Positions 53,503 to 64,000 of a stretch of DNA of 64,000 bases are shown here, piece after piece. The number at the start of each line of letters is the position of its first letter. Position 1 is the stretch's first letter. Origin of the DNA: Lycium barbarum (Eukaryota > Streptophyta > Magnoliopsida > Solanales > Solanaceae). Location: the NCBI RefSeq assembly GCF_019175385.1, contig NC_083337.1, positions 162,825,713 to 162,889,712 on the forward strand. The letters are read 5' to 3'. A program made the translations under genes and the position numbers. The notes under the pieces are model-generated. The model was given only the letters and a program-made list of their open reading frames with translations, had not been told where the DNA came from and ran no database searches.

Positions 53503-55298
53503 ATGGCCACATCCACCACAATCACCACAACAATAGCCACCACATTTCTCATTCTCTCACTATTCTCCAAAGCACAAGAGTCACCACCAGCACCATCAGC
53601 TCCAGCACCAAGTCCTGGAGTAGATTGCTTGGGAGTATTAGTAAACATGTCTGATTGTTTAACATTTGTAGAAAGAGGAAGTAATTTGAGTAAACCTGAT
53701 AGAGGATGTTGCCCTGAAATTGCTGGATTGTTAGATAGTAACCCTATTTGTTTGTGTCATATGCTTGGTAGAGCTCAATCTGGTGCTAAAATTGGGTTTA
53801 ATATTGATGTTGATAAGGCACTTAAACTACCTTCTGCTTGTAAGTTGCAGTTTCCACCAGCTAGCACTTGCTCAGGTACCATTTTTAACTCTCTGTTTCT
53901 TATATTTAATTTGGGGAAATTTGGGGGATCTACTTTTTAGATTGGAGTTGCCTTTAACCAGATTGCTTAATGAAAGATTTATTACAAGTTTTGACTAACA
54001 AAGTTAGATACTGAAACCTACTGATGTGGAATATCTATTTTGGGAAATATAAACCTAAACCGAAAAATGGATCAAATAAAGTGAAATTGGGAGAGCACTA
54101 TTTTACCTGTCATGAAGTGATATACTTGACGCGTTTAATCTTCTGTGAGTCTCTAATTTAATGTTTTCCTTTTAATATCATATCCAATATGGAATAATGG
54201 AAATGATGAATTGCCTTTTTTTTTTTTTTTCCTTCCCCTTTTTTTAAAGATCTCGGCGTCCCAGTCGGAGCTCCATTAGCAAGTGAGGAGGGTCCTGCTC
54301 CATCACCTGGTAAACTCTTGAATTCTCTCACCAAGTGATTAGTATCCATTTTAAAATTCGAATTCACATTGTGTAAGACTCATTATTGAAGAAAGCGCTC
54401 CCTAGAATGTATTTAGTACTTAAATCTAAATAAAAGCAGGTGACAAGTGGGATTAACCATGGAGTTTTCAATCAATCCAATTAATGCTTAAATTTCAAAA
54501 CTTTCCCTTAGCTGCTTAGCGATCTGTATGATTATAAATAGATTTATACATAAACACACACACTAAAAAAAAATTAAAAAAAATAACACAACAACAACAA
54601 GTATAATATACATTTAAGAACTTACTATCTCAACTCATACCCTATGTCATTTAGAATTGTTTACAAGGAAACATTACTCGAGAAAAATTAGAAGTACTAT
54701 AGATTTTGTCAAGTATTTTCAACTAGGAAAAAAAACGTTTTTAACACAACAAGGAGCCTGTTTGGATGGGCTTATGCTTATAAGCTGCTTTAGATAAGCT
54801 AAATCAAATGGGCCCAATTATTTTTTTGAGCTTATTTTAAGCACAAAATGACTTTAAGCTGTTCAGCCAAACACTCAAAAAAGCTGAAAATAGCTTATAA
54901 GCAACTTATAAGCCAATCCAAACGGGCTCAAGAGTAACTAATATTTATGCTCGTTTTAGCGAGCATAAGTAGGAAGAATACAGATAGTTATGCTAAGTCA
55001 AAAGAACAGAGTTACATTTTACAATAGTTATTCTATAGTTTTGTGGCGTGAATAATTTTTGAGTTATTTTACAAATTCGCATGATTAAAAATTATTTGTG
55101 TTAACATATTGAGTTTTTTTGTTTGTTTGTTGGAACTAACTAGGAAATTCAATTAATATCTTATTTCTTTTCTCAGGAGGATTTGCAACGTCTAATCTTA
55201 CATCTGACAACAAAGATAATACAGCTTCAATCATTTCATTCTCCAAGATTCAATTTGTTGTTGGCATGGCCATTATGTTTTTCACCAGCCTTTTCTGA
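53503..55298 (+). CDS. GPI-anchored non-specific lipid-transfer protein (LTPG type)
   Basis: Three exons: 53503-53875, 54250-54309 and 55177-55298, 184 residues. Signal peptide about 1-27 (TTFLILSLFSKAQ). A short Pro/Ala-rich linker precedes the eight-cysteine fold: VDC, MSDC, GCCPE, CLC, SAC and STC, the C-Xn-C-Xn-CC-Xn-CXC-Xn-C-Xn-C pattern. After the last cysteine come a Pro/Ala/Ser-rich stretch and a hydrophobic C-terminus (IQFVVGMAIMFFTSLF) that fits GPI-anchor processing. Such proteins carry lipids at the outer cell surface for cuticle or suberin deposition. An in-frame ATG at 53356 would add 49 residues before the signal peptide; I reject it because the signal peptide should be N-terminal and ACAATGG at 53503 is a good start context. 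Confidence 0.92.
54754..54929. mobile_element. 176-bp MITE in LTPG intron 2
   Basis: GAGCCTGTTTGGATGGGCTT with ATAAGCTGC at the left is inverse to ACTTATAAGCCAATCCAAAC then GGGCTC at the right. AAG flanks both sides (54751-54753 and 54930-54932). Terminal GAGCCTGTTTGG is shared with the larger element at 4438-5179, suggesting the same superfamily. Confidence 0.8.
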
Positions 55299-55982
55299 TT
55301 CAAATACAATTCTTGGTAGATATTACAACTTAAATCATAAGAGAGAGACCCATAAATATTTAAGTATTTATTCTGTAATTTTCTTTGTATCTTTTCCACA
55401 TTCAAATCAGCATGGACTATGGATAGAGGAATTTATGTCACTTGTTATGGTTTGAGAAACTCGATGTCTGCATCATATTTTGGTTCTCTATAATTGCACT
55501 AAGAAAGAAAAACTTTCTACTGGACGATTTAATGTTAGGGTCCTTACAAAGTCTAATTAACTCACTTAATCACAGCCATCCAGGAGAAGACAGTTTGCAT
55601 TCTAATGGCATTGTTTTCCCCCTATTGCTTCTCCCAAAAGTGGCATTCTAGTGGCGTATTTGATTCAAAGAAATCTGAATTTGCTCTAATAGTTCAGATC
55701 AATGTGTGCGTAATTACTGTAGTAAAAAGTTGCTTCTCATTGGCATCAGGGGCGGAGCCAATAAGGAGCCAGGGGTTTATCCGGACCCCTTTCAGTGAAA
55801 AATTACACTGTATATATAATGTTAAAATTATTTTTTTATGTATGTATAATACTATGTTGAATCCCCTTGGCTGCTTCAAGTGTTTGCTTCTTTATATTTC
55901 CTTTAGTAGAAATTCTAGCTTCGCCATTGATTGACATTTAGATTACAGTTTTCTCTCACTTGTGAGAATGCCCAGCAAGAAT
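55299..55982. other. LTPG 3' flank, no gene
   Basis: AT-rich. GGCATCAGGGGCGGAGCCAA at about 55744 with CCGGACCCCTTTC and ending AGAAATTCTAGCTTCGCCA is a diverged copy of a common plant repeat (GGCGGAGCCA type), about 55750-55930. No coding frame. Confidence 0.45.
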
Positions 55983-56052
55983 GTCGTTGTAGTATAGTGG
56001 TAAGTATTTCCGCCTTCACCTGGATAACCCGGGTTCGATCCGGGCAACGGCG
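55983..56052 (+). tRNA. tRNA-Asp-like sequence, probably a tRNA pseudogene
   Basis: GTCGTTG pairs with CAACGGC to make a full acceptor stem. The D arm (TAGTATAGTGGTAAGTA) and T loop (GGTTCGATC) equal those of plant tRNA-Asp(GUC) as I know it. Length is 70 rather than 72. The anticodon arm reads CCGCCTTCACCTGG where tRNA-Asp has CCGCCTGTCACGCGG: the G of the GTC anticodon is missing and the stem no longer pairs well. The T stem also lacks one C. Read with a 7-base loop, the anticodon would be TTC (Glu) but with C instead of U at position 33. Internal promoter boxes are intact, so it may still be transcribed. Decoding function is doubtful. Confidence 0.6.
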
Positions 56053-56618
56053 AACAAACCTTTTTTATGTAACTTGACAACTTCCATTTTTAGGTTGCCT
56101 CGCTCTTCCTTTTTTTTTTTTTTTTTTTCTTCGTTGCCTCACTGGCTCACTCTTTCCTCTAAAAACAGGTTTTTTTTGTTCCACTTTCCAGTGTTGCAAA
56201 TTATTTTTTTAAAGAAAGAACTATGCAAATCTTCTTTGACGTTTTAACACGTATAGCTCGGATAAACATATTCGTTTCGGGTGTTCACACCAAAGCAGAA
56301 ACGCAAAACATGCTCCTTTTACTCTTATATATACATATTTATCAATTAACCATGATGAAGTGATATGATTTTTTCACTTTAATCTTTTAACTGCTAGGAC
56401 AGTAGGACTGATATCAATATTTTGGTGTAAATCTCAGTAAGGTTAAGTATTCACCCATATAACTCTCATGGTTTCTAATATTACATGAATGTTTGCTTTT
56501 TCCCACGTACAAAGCTATCACATGCTTCCAAATTCATAGTTGGATTCACCATTATAAATGAGCGTAAATGTCTCCCTTTATAAACTTTTATCTCTTAATT
56601 ATAAATTAGTAAGTAATA
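56053..56618. other. Non-coding DNA between the tRNA-like sequence and a MITE
   Basis: T-rich just after the tRNA-like sequence (a possible polymerase III stop, TTTTTT at about 56060), then AT-rich. Nothing else recognised. Confidence 0.4.
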
Positions 56619-56835
56619 CTCCCTCCGTTTTAATTTATGTGAACTCATTTGACTGGACACGGTGTTTAAGAAAGTAGAGAAGACTTTTAAATTTGTGGTG
56701 TAAAATGAGTCAAATATATTTTGTGTGGCTATAAATCATTGCATAAAGGTAAATTATTTCCAAATATAAAAAAATGTCATTTTTTTATCACGAATTAATA
56801 AGAAAATAGGTTCAAATAAATTGAAACAGAGAGAC
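56619..56835. mobile_element. Stowaway-like MITE, 217 bp
   Basis: CTCCCTCCGTTTTAATTTAT at the left is inverse to AAATAAATTGAAACAGAGAG at the right; TA precedes (56617-56618) and follows (56836-56837). Confidence 0.8.
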
Positions 56836-58116
56836 TATAAACTTTCGCTTTTATTTGTCGCTCCAATAGTTTTGTTGAATATATGCCTTAACTTCAAGTT
56901 TCTTTACTTATACGACTCATTTTACAAGATTTTCATATTAAGATGTAAGAAATTCCTAACATCAAATTCAAATTGTGACTAATTAGAATATTTTCATTTC
57001 CTCAAATAACTTGTTTGATTAATCCAAAATACCAGTGTTTGAGCAAAGTGTATTTTGTATCAAACCAGCAACCTCCTCGGGGCCCACAACTTCTTCATCT
57101 CAGCATAAGTTAGATGTAAACTACAAGTAGGTATCTTTTAGACTAATATCCACCGTTTAATTTCAATCAAACGGCTAAAAATTGTTTTCCCTTTAGGGTC
57201 ATTGGTAATCCACACGACACCCACTAACTCTAACTCTCCCCGTTTTCTTCCTAACTCCGGCCCCTCTGCAACTTCTCCGGTACGCAAAAATCTTCCCAAA
57301 ACGCCGTCGTTTTAATTCTAGTAGAACCTTAAACTTCCGTTTAAGATAACGGAAGTATTTTTCTCGCAAATTGTTTGAGATCCGTTTGGCCTTAATTCTC
57401 TCTCCCCGATCACCGGTTTATCTCTCTCTGTTATACATAGAGACATATATATATATATGTGCATGTATTTACGTGCCTATATATAACGTGACTATACATA
57501 TGCTGTAAATGTACTGAGTATGTATTTACTACTGTAAATTTTATACTTTTTTTTTTTCTAATTTTGTTAACCGAGTATGATTTTAAGTTGATTAAGTGAA
57601 TTATGGAAAGTATTGTATGTGTATGCATGTGTCTCTCTCTCGTGACTATACATATGGACTTTTTATCTGCATGAATGTGTGTTTCTCTGTGTATAAGTAT
57701 CGGACCATGTTTATGGGGGGTTTAAGGTGTATTTAGTGTAAATTTGTATTTTTTTTTAATTTTTTTTTTTTGTAATTTTGTTAACCGAGTATGATTTTAA
57801 GTTGATGAAGTGAATTATGGAAAGTATTGAATGGCGAAGTCTAATTTTCAGTGTAAGCTCTGACTTTGTCATCTCAGTTTTGGAGATAAAAATTTACATA
57901 TTTAGAAGCTACATGAAAGTGCTAATACGACCTTTTATGCTACAATATATCTATAAAATGTGTGTAGTCGCGGACAAAATTGATTTTGACTCCCGTGTCT
58001 TATATAAAGGGACAGAGGAAGTACTTTGAATGAGCTCTTAAGGAATATAATGGGTATATTAAAGGAATAGTCGGTGATTGAGGACAACAGAAAAACATTG
58101 TGCATGAATTATGTTA
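56836..58116 (+). other. FRS3 promoter, leader exon and part of the leader intron
   Basis: A GC-richer pyrimidine stretch at about 57230-57430 (TCTCCCCGATCACCGG) is the likely 5' leader. From about 57430 the sequence becomes T-rich and intron-like up to the acceptor at 58545. A direct duplication lies at about 57528-57827. The donor is not certain. Confidence 0.45.
57528..57827 (+). repeat. Direct duplication in the FRS3 leader intron, 214-bp offset
   Basis: ATTTTGTTAACCGAGTATGA with TTTTAAGTTGATxAAGTGAA and TTATGGAAAGTATTG occurs at 57561 and 57775, nearly identical over about 65 bp and preceded in both by GTAAATTT plus a T run. Confidence 0.8.
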
Positions 58117-58346
58117 CTCCCTCCGTTCCAATTTATCTGAAGTTGTTTGACTGAGCACGGAGTTTAAGAATGAAAGAAAGACTTTTGAACTAAAACAAGC
58201 CATAGATTTTTGTGTGGCTATAAATCATTTCAGTAAGGGTAAAATAGGGAGTTTATAGTTAATTTGTTACTAAATATAGAAAGGTGTCATTCTTTTTGGG
58301 ACTGACTGAAAAAGAAAGAGTGTTATATGAATTGGGACGGATGGAG
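58117..58346. mobile_element. Stowaway-like MITE, 230 bp
   Basis: CTCCCTCCGTTCCAATTTAT and ATATGAATTGGGACGGATGG then AG are inverse ends, flanked by TA at 58115-58116 and 58347-58348. It sits in the FRS3 leader intron. Confidence 0.85.
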
Positions 58347-58559
58347 TATTACTGTTCTTCTTCGTCATATTGGGTAATTTGTTATTGTGTTGTTGACTTG
58401 CAATACTCATGCTTGCTTTACTTTGCTCAACCTCAATTGCTGAATACATGAGGACATGGTAAATAAAGGAATGTAGGATGAAAAGATTAGCACTAGCTAA
58501 GGATGATTGTTATGGTGAATATTGGAAAAGTGACAACTTTTGCAGGTCGTGACGTGGTT

Positions 58560-58658
58560 ATGTATGGCATCATCAAGGATATGTGCTGGAGTACCTCTAG
58601 TGATGTGATTCATTTTCCTAAAGTGGTTTACATGTTCGGGGGATGGATGTTGAAGTGA
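58560..58658 (+). promoter_or_regulatory. Upstream ORF overlapping the FRS3 start
   Basis: After the leader-intron acceptor (TTTTGCAG, exon from 58546) an ATG at 58560 opens a 32-codon frame (MYGIIKDMCW...) that ends at TGA 58656-58658, 16 bases beyond the FRS3 ATG and in another frame. If the spliced leader is as modelled, ribosomes using it would skip the main start, so it may lower FRS3 translation. Inference from sequence only. Confidence 0.45.
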
Positions 58659-61600
58659 TCGACGTTGAAGAAGGGAATATGCACCAGCAAGGTGGCATAA
58701 ATGATGACGGCGATGATGAACCCAGTGAGAGTGGAGAAGCAAATGTAAATGGAAGATCAAATGACGTTGTTGAGCCGCAAATGGGTATGGTATTTCTTTC
58801 TGAAGATCAAGCAAAGAATTTCTATGATGAGTATGCTAGGCGTTTGGGTTTTACCACCCGTGTATGTCAGTTTAATCGACTGAAGACTGATTTCTTATGT
58901 GACAAGGTTGGTTTGAGAAGAGTGTCGGGTGAATCCTGTGATGCAATGCTTAGAGTGGAGTTAAAAGGTCAAAACAAGTGGGTTGTGACCAAATATGTGA
59001 AGGAGCATAGTCACTCACTCTTGTATCCTAATAAGGTGCATTATCAGAGATCGCACAGGCATTTTGCGGTGACAAAAAAGAATGTACCTGAGAATAATCA
59101 GGGCGTTGGAATTGTTCCTAGTGGTGTAATGTATGTCTCAGTAGACGGTAACCGCATCCCTGTAGAGATGAACCATGGAGCTAAGAGAACTCGTACTGCA
59201 GAGTTGGATCAAACTGTTAAGAATACTATACTTCAGAGTTTTTCTCCTAGACACTGCAGTCAACGAAGAACATTAGGGAGAGATGCTCAGAATCTTCTTG
59301 ATTACTTCAAGAAAATGCAGGCTGAGAATCCTGGATTTTACTATGCCATACAGTTGGACGAAGATAATCGCATGGCTAATGTATTTTGGGCTGATGCAAG
59401 GTCGAGAAATGCATACCGTCATTTTGGTGATGCCGTTATACTGGACACAATGTACAGAGTTAATCAGTGCAGAGTCCCATTTGCTCCGCTCACAGGAGTA
59501 AATCATCATGGTCAGACAACTTTGTTTGGCTGTGCACTTCTTCTAGATGAGTCTGAGGCTACATTTGTCTGGCTATTTAAGACCTTCCTTGCCTCTATGA
59601 ATGACCGTGCCCCTGTCTCAATAATTACTGATCAGGACACTGCTATACAATCTGCAGTTGCTCAAGTTTTTCCTGAAACACAGCATTGTATCAACAAGTG
59701 GCATGTATTAAGGGGTGGCCAGGACAGAATGGCTCATGTATGTCACATGTACCCAAATTTCCAGGTTGAACTCTATAATTGTATCAATTTGACGGAGACA
59801 GTCGAAGAATTTGAATCATATTGGGAGATAATCCTTGATAAGTATGACCTGAAAAAGAATGATTGGCTTCAATCCATATATAATACACGTCGCCAGTGGG
59901 TACCAGTTTATTTTCGCAATACTTTCTTTGCAGCCGTCTCTCCTAACCAGGAATATGAATGCTCATTTTTTGATGGCTATGTGAATCAACAAATTACATT
60001 GCCATTGTTCTTCAGGCAGTATGAAAGAGCCTTGGAGAATTCATTTGAGAAGGAAACAGAAGCTGATTTTAATACAATATGCACCACTCCAGCGCTAAGG
60101 ACACCATCTCCAATGGAGAAACAGGCAGCAACTTTATACACGAAGAAGATATTCTCAAAATTTCAAGAAGAGTTAGTGGAGACATTTGTCTATACTGCAA
60201 ACAGAATTGATGGAGATGGGGTTCTCAGCACATTCAGAGTTGCAAAATTTGAGGATGACCAGAAAGCATATAATGTCTCGTTGAATATATCTGAGCTGAA
60301 AGCAAATTGTAGCTGCCAGATGTTTGAATGTAGTGGTATCCTCTGCAGACATATTCTTACAGTTTTTACAGTAACTAATGTTCTTACATTGCCGTCTCAT
60401 TACATCTTGAAGCGATGGACAATAAATGCAAAATGTGGTGCTGAATCTGATGAACATGTACTACTACATGGTACTGAATCAATGGCACAGAGATACAACA
60501 ATCTCTGCAGGGAAGCCATAAGATACGCTGAAGAAGGGGCTGTGGCTCAAGAGACATATAATGCTGCATTAAGTGCTCTTAAAGAAGGAGGAAAGAAGGT
60601 GGCTCTTGCAAAAAGAAATGTTGCTAAAGTTTCATCTCCTAGCTCACAGGTCACTAGTATTGGCTATGATGATAGGAGGACATCTACCTCTGCTTCAGAA
60701 ATGACGCCATTATTGTGGCCACGGCAAGATGAAATGACAAAGCACTTTAATCTTAATGACAATGGTAGTCCTGCTCGGGCTGTTGCTGATTTAAATGCCC
60801 AGCGCATGGCCCCTGTGTCTCTTCAATGTGATGATGGTCATCCAGATAACACGGTACTGAAATTCATTTTATCTTATTTATTTCAGTAGCAGTTTTTTTT
60901 AAGTCAAGGTGTACACTATTGATCTTTTTGGGGTTCTTAGGTGATTCTTCCTTGCCTCAAGTCAATGACTTGGGTGATGGAGAATAAAACTTCGGCACCT
61001 GCGAATAGAGTTGCTGTCATCAACCTGAAGGTGTGTTTCAGAGCTTTCTGTATAATTTGATTTTAGTTCACTTTTTAAACTCTTTTCTTAAAGACTATCA
61101 TGTTGGTGAATTGATTAGTTGTTGTTTCGATAATAATTTCACTGAAATGTTTTTTGGATAGCGATGTCAGGGTTGTGTGCTTCCTCTGGCCAACTTTGTG
61201 ACCACATGTGTCGTTGTTTAATTTCAGTTATCATGTTCTCTAATGCTGATATGTCATGGGTTTGATTGTTCAATTATTGTTTACTGAGTTTCTTTGGTTG
61301 TAGCTGCAAGATTACAGTAGGACTCCTTCACGAGAATCAGAAGTGAAGTTTCAGCTATCCCGGGTCACACTAGAGCCCATGTTGAAGTCTATGGCTTATA
61401 TCAGCGAGCAGCTCTCCGCCCCGGCTAATAGGGTTGCTGTCATCAATCTGAAGGTATGTGTGGAAAATTAGTAATAATATCATCTCTATGAGAATTTAAC
61501 TATTAGGTGTGTACACATGCTATATTTATTTATTTTCTGATGAGAAGGTGATGTTATCCATTCCTCTTCAGTCTATATCAATCCCCTTTCCACGTACACT

Positions 61601-63820
61601 TTTTTGTCCTCTTCAGTCTCTCTGTCATGTTCTTTCACCTCCAGTTTATCCTATTCCTATTTTAAGCGCTGATATGTTTCTTATCCTCCTGTTTTCCTTT
61701 GTTATTTTTCTCTCTTTCTTTTTTGGGAGAGGAAAAGGCAGTTGGTATAAGGACATGGTAGATCTGTTTGGATCACGAAAGAAATCTAATCTTCCGTGAC
61801 ATACAATGGCAGCGCATGTCATAGGCAAATGCATCATCAGAAAGTGTACTTTTCTTTTCCAAAGTAAACCAGGTAGGAAAGGGGACTTAGCAGGAAAAAT
61901 GAAAAATTCAGCTTGGTATGAAGGGTAAATGAGCCTTCCTCAAAGTAGCACTATACTTTTGTATAATACTCATATCCACACATTAGTTCAAAACCTAGAC
62001 AAATAACCTTAGACATAAATCCTGTGGTACATCCCAGAATGATCCACGTAATTATAGTTTAGGCAATACTAAGGCTGGAAATAGAATATAGATTGACAAA
62101 TTGGCAAGGAAGATAAAGCCAAAAAGATTCCTCCTTAAACACCTGTCGTTCTGATTGGTCTCCTAGTCCTTACTGCCCATAACACCAGACACTGCATTTT
62201 TTCATCAACTTCTCTCATACTTACTGATTTGTCCAAACTGTTTAACTGGATTAGATTCGGACAGAAGTCGTGTATTTAAGCTTGAACTGAATGTCTTTGT
62301 CGGTTAACTTGGTTAAGCTTAAGGGGTGGTGGTAGAAGAGACCATTGTGAGCTTTCACCTTTAATTGGAGGTTTCTGTCTGTCGTTTCAGTTCTTGGGGT
62401 TCGATTTCTGAAGATAAAGTAGAAATTTTGTTTTCTTAGTTCCTGTCTTCTTTTTCTTTTTTGACTTTATGACATGTATTGCATCCCGAATGATGTGTGG
62501 CATCCACTTCCCAGGAGGAAGTGGTCTTAAGCGGATCTGAGGGGTTTTAGATACAGATCTTGCCAATTAAGGTGCGTAATGCAAAGAAAAATGTGTAGGA
62601 GGGATTTTTATGAAAGTTGGAGGAGTAAAGTATGTACGAGGCCTTTTTTTTTTCTTTGTTTGGATGGAGAGCCATTCTCACGGTAGAAAGCTTGAGGAAG
62701 AGGAGAAAGTGTACACTTGGACTTTCATGTATAAGAGAGTAGGGAGGATGTCAACCACCTATTACTTCATCGTCTTGCTGCACATAGGCTTTGGTGTACA
62801 GTGGAACATGTTTTGTCACTGTGTATGTAGGTGTCAGATATTACTTATTTTATATATATATATATATACACACACTAAATCTTGACCACCATTAGCGAAA
62901 TTACTGGCTTTGCTATTCGGAGGAACATTAAAGGAGTTTGCCAGGATGGAAATTCAGGAGAAAAAATCGAAGGAGGGCATGGGAGATAGTAGCCCTGTCA
63001 GTCATGTGGATTAGTGGGGGGAGAGGGGAATCGGAGAGGGCATTTGATGGAATAGAACTCTTTTGAATCTATTAGAGGAACCTTTTTGTTTTCTATACAT
63101 TATTGGAACACTTTGGATATTCCTGTTAGTACCGAGTATTGAGTGCATTTTGTGGAGAACCATGTTTTTCTTGTGAGGCTCTCTACATGTTGTAAATTTT
63201 GTATGTGGGGTTCTCCCCCTTTATTCAGTAAAATCGTCTTTTTGTCATTAACTTTAAAAATAATAAAAATAAAAAATAATAAAAAATACTGAATACATGA
63301 CCTTATGGTGTTATATACATGGAAACAAATAAGGTGATGCAACAGATGAAGTTTAATGTCAATTAGTTACAACATTTTGGTGCTTTCTCTTGAGCAGGGT
63401 CTTTCGAAAACAGCCTCCCTACCTCCCAAGGTACGAGTAAGGTCTGCGTACACTCTACCCTCCCCAGACTCCACATTGTGGGATTTCACTGGGTTTGTTG
63501 TTGTTGTTGTTGTTGTTAGTTACAACATTTTGGTGACCAGAGGTGTAACCAAGAGCTATTTCTGTGGACTGAGGAGAGAAGTATAGGAGACAAATACTCC
63601 ACAGATATGAACACTATGTTTAAATGCAGGCTATCTTGTAAATCAAGTAGACACATCGGCTTCTGCAGTAGTGTCTTACTGATTCAGAATCCCTTTCTTT
63701 CAGCTTCAAGATACAGAAACAACTTCAGGAGAGTCAGAGGTCAAATTTCAGGTTTCTAGAGATACTTTAGGTGCCATGTTGAGGTCAATGGCATATATCC
63801 GCGAGCAACTGTCAAATACA
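58643..63820 (+). CDS. FRS3: FAR1-related sequence 3 (FRS3)-like transcription factor, 3' end outside window
   Basis: Exons seen: 58643-60853, 60941-61030, 61304-61453 and 63704-63820 (donor at 63821; the last exon lies beyond the window). That gives 856 codons in phase. Domains: FAR1 DNA-binding zinc finger at about 58-127 ([38 protein letters not shown]); MULE-type transposase core at about 250-360 ([41 protein letters not shown]); SWIM zinc finger ([15 protein letters not shown]). The tail has repeated LQD..ESEVKFQ.SR.TL..ML.SMAYI.EQL units, one in each of the last two exons. The whole order matches Arabidopsis FRS3 as I remember it. The family descends from Mutator-like transposases and regulates light-signalling genes in the nucleus. 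No break is seen. Confidence 0.93.
61454..63703 (+). other. FRS3 intron before the last visible exon (2.25 kb)
   Basis: AT-rich, with a (TA)n/(CA)n run at about 62850-62876, a LINE/SINE tail insertion at 63383-63516 and several A/T runs. Short open frames here are not supported as genes. Confidence 0.55.
63383..63516 (+). mobile_element. RTE/SINE 3'-tail element with 19-bp TSD
   Basis: GGGTCTTTCGAAAACAGCCT, then GTAAGGTCTGCGTACACTCT and CACTGGG followed by seven TTG units. TAGTTACAACATTTTGGTG stands at 63364-63382 and 63517-63535, a perfect 19-bp duplication, so the insertion is recent. Only 134 bp long: a truncated LINE or a SINE sharing its tail. Confidence 0.88.
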
Positions 63821-64000
63821 GTAAGTCCCTCGGCCTTTTTAGTAGATATCATCTGTTTTATCCATCCAACTTGAAAACCTTTGAAGATAAAATTGACTTC
63901 ACTGCTTTGTCATTATGGAGTTTTCCCTTGTTCCACTCAAATAGACTAGAGTTAAACCTGAATGGAAACGGTTTTCCTGCTGAAGTTTGTCTTCGATGTA

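Noticed and set aside
59273..60569. Minus-strand open frames of 60-94 residues
   Set aside because: Shadows of the FRS3 coding exon.

Overview
This is plant nuclear DNA, most likely from a nightshade (Solanaceae). It is AT-rich with long introns carrying GT..AG (and one GC..AG) junctions. It is packed with elements of types I associate with Solanaceae: RTE-type LINE 3' ends with TTG tails, tRNA-derived SINEs, Stowaway and PIF/Harbinger-like MITEs, solo LTRs and a Mutator-like element. No bacterial, plasmid or viral replicon signature is present. All product names come from reading translations and family motifs by eye; no search was run.

Layout. 0-3.4 kb: a probable first (leader) exon and promoter of a minus-strand gene running off the left edge, an LTR-like remnant, and the C-terminal two thirds of a B1-type cyclin gene that has lost its 5' exons. 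4-5.4 kb: degenerate repeats split by a 742-bp MITE. 5.5-7.9 kb: minus-strand molybdopterin synthase large subunit (MoaE/CNX6), with a LINE and a Stowaway MITE in its leader intron. 8.26-10.59 kb: an L1-type LINE interrupted by a 901-bp solo LTR, both with clear target-site duplications. 11.2-19.4 kb: a 12-exon CDKC (CDK9/P-TEFb-like) kinase gene whose first intron holds about 11 tandem copies of its own exon 1/intron 1 junction. 22.0-29.1 kb: minus-strand GAMYB-type R2R3-MYB with a miR159 site and a large inverted repeat in its leader intron. 33.4-39.95 kb: a Mutator-like element (MULE) with about 150-bp terminal inverted repeats, a decayed transposase, an intact GRF zinc-finger/coiled-coil/membrane-segment protein, and two sister ORFs of a family I do not recognise. 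40.5-42.3 kb: SINE, LINE and hAT-like debris. 43.1-44.7 kb: an intron-free F-box/WD40 gene. 47.7-49.7 kb: an unrecognised, probably plastid-targeted coiled-coil gene with an internal exon duplication, flanked by two copies of a duplicated segment. 53.5-55.3 kb: a GPI-anchored lipid-transfer protein gene. 55.98 kb: a tRNA-Asp-like sequence with a damaged anticodon arm. 58.6 kb to the right edge: an FRS3-type FAR1/FHY3 family gene, incomplete at its 3' end.

The host genes are unrelated (cell cycle, cofactor synthesis, transcription elongation, gibberellin/miR159 signalling, ubiquitin ligase adaptor, cell-surface lipid transfer, light signalling) and do not form a pathway; each has its own strand and leader. 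Three stages of Mutator history lie close together: a coding MULE (33-40 kb), a non-coding MULE-like element in CDKC (17.8-18.8 kb) and a host gene of the transposase-derived FAR1 family (58.6 kb). The most unusual features are the CDKC junction array and the MULE's paired accessory ORFs with their divergent 141-bp repeat.
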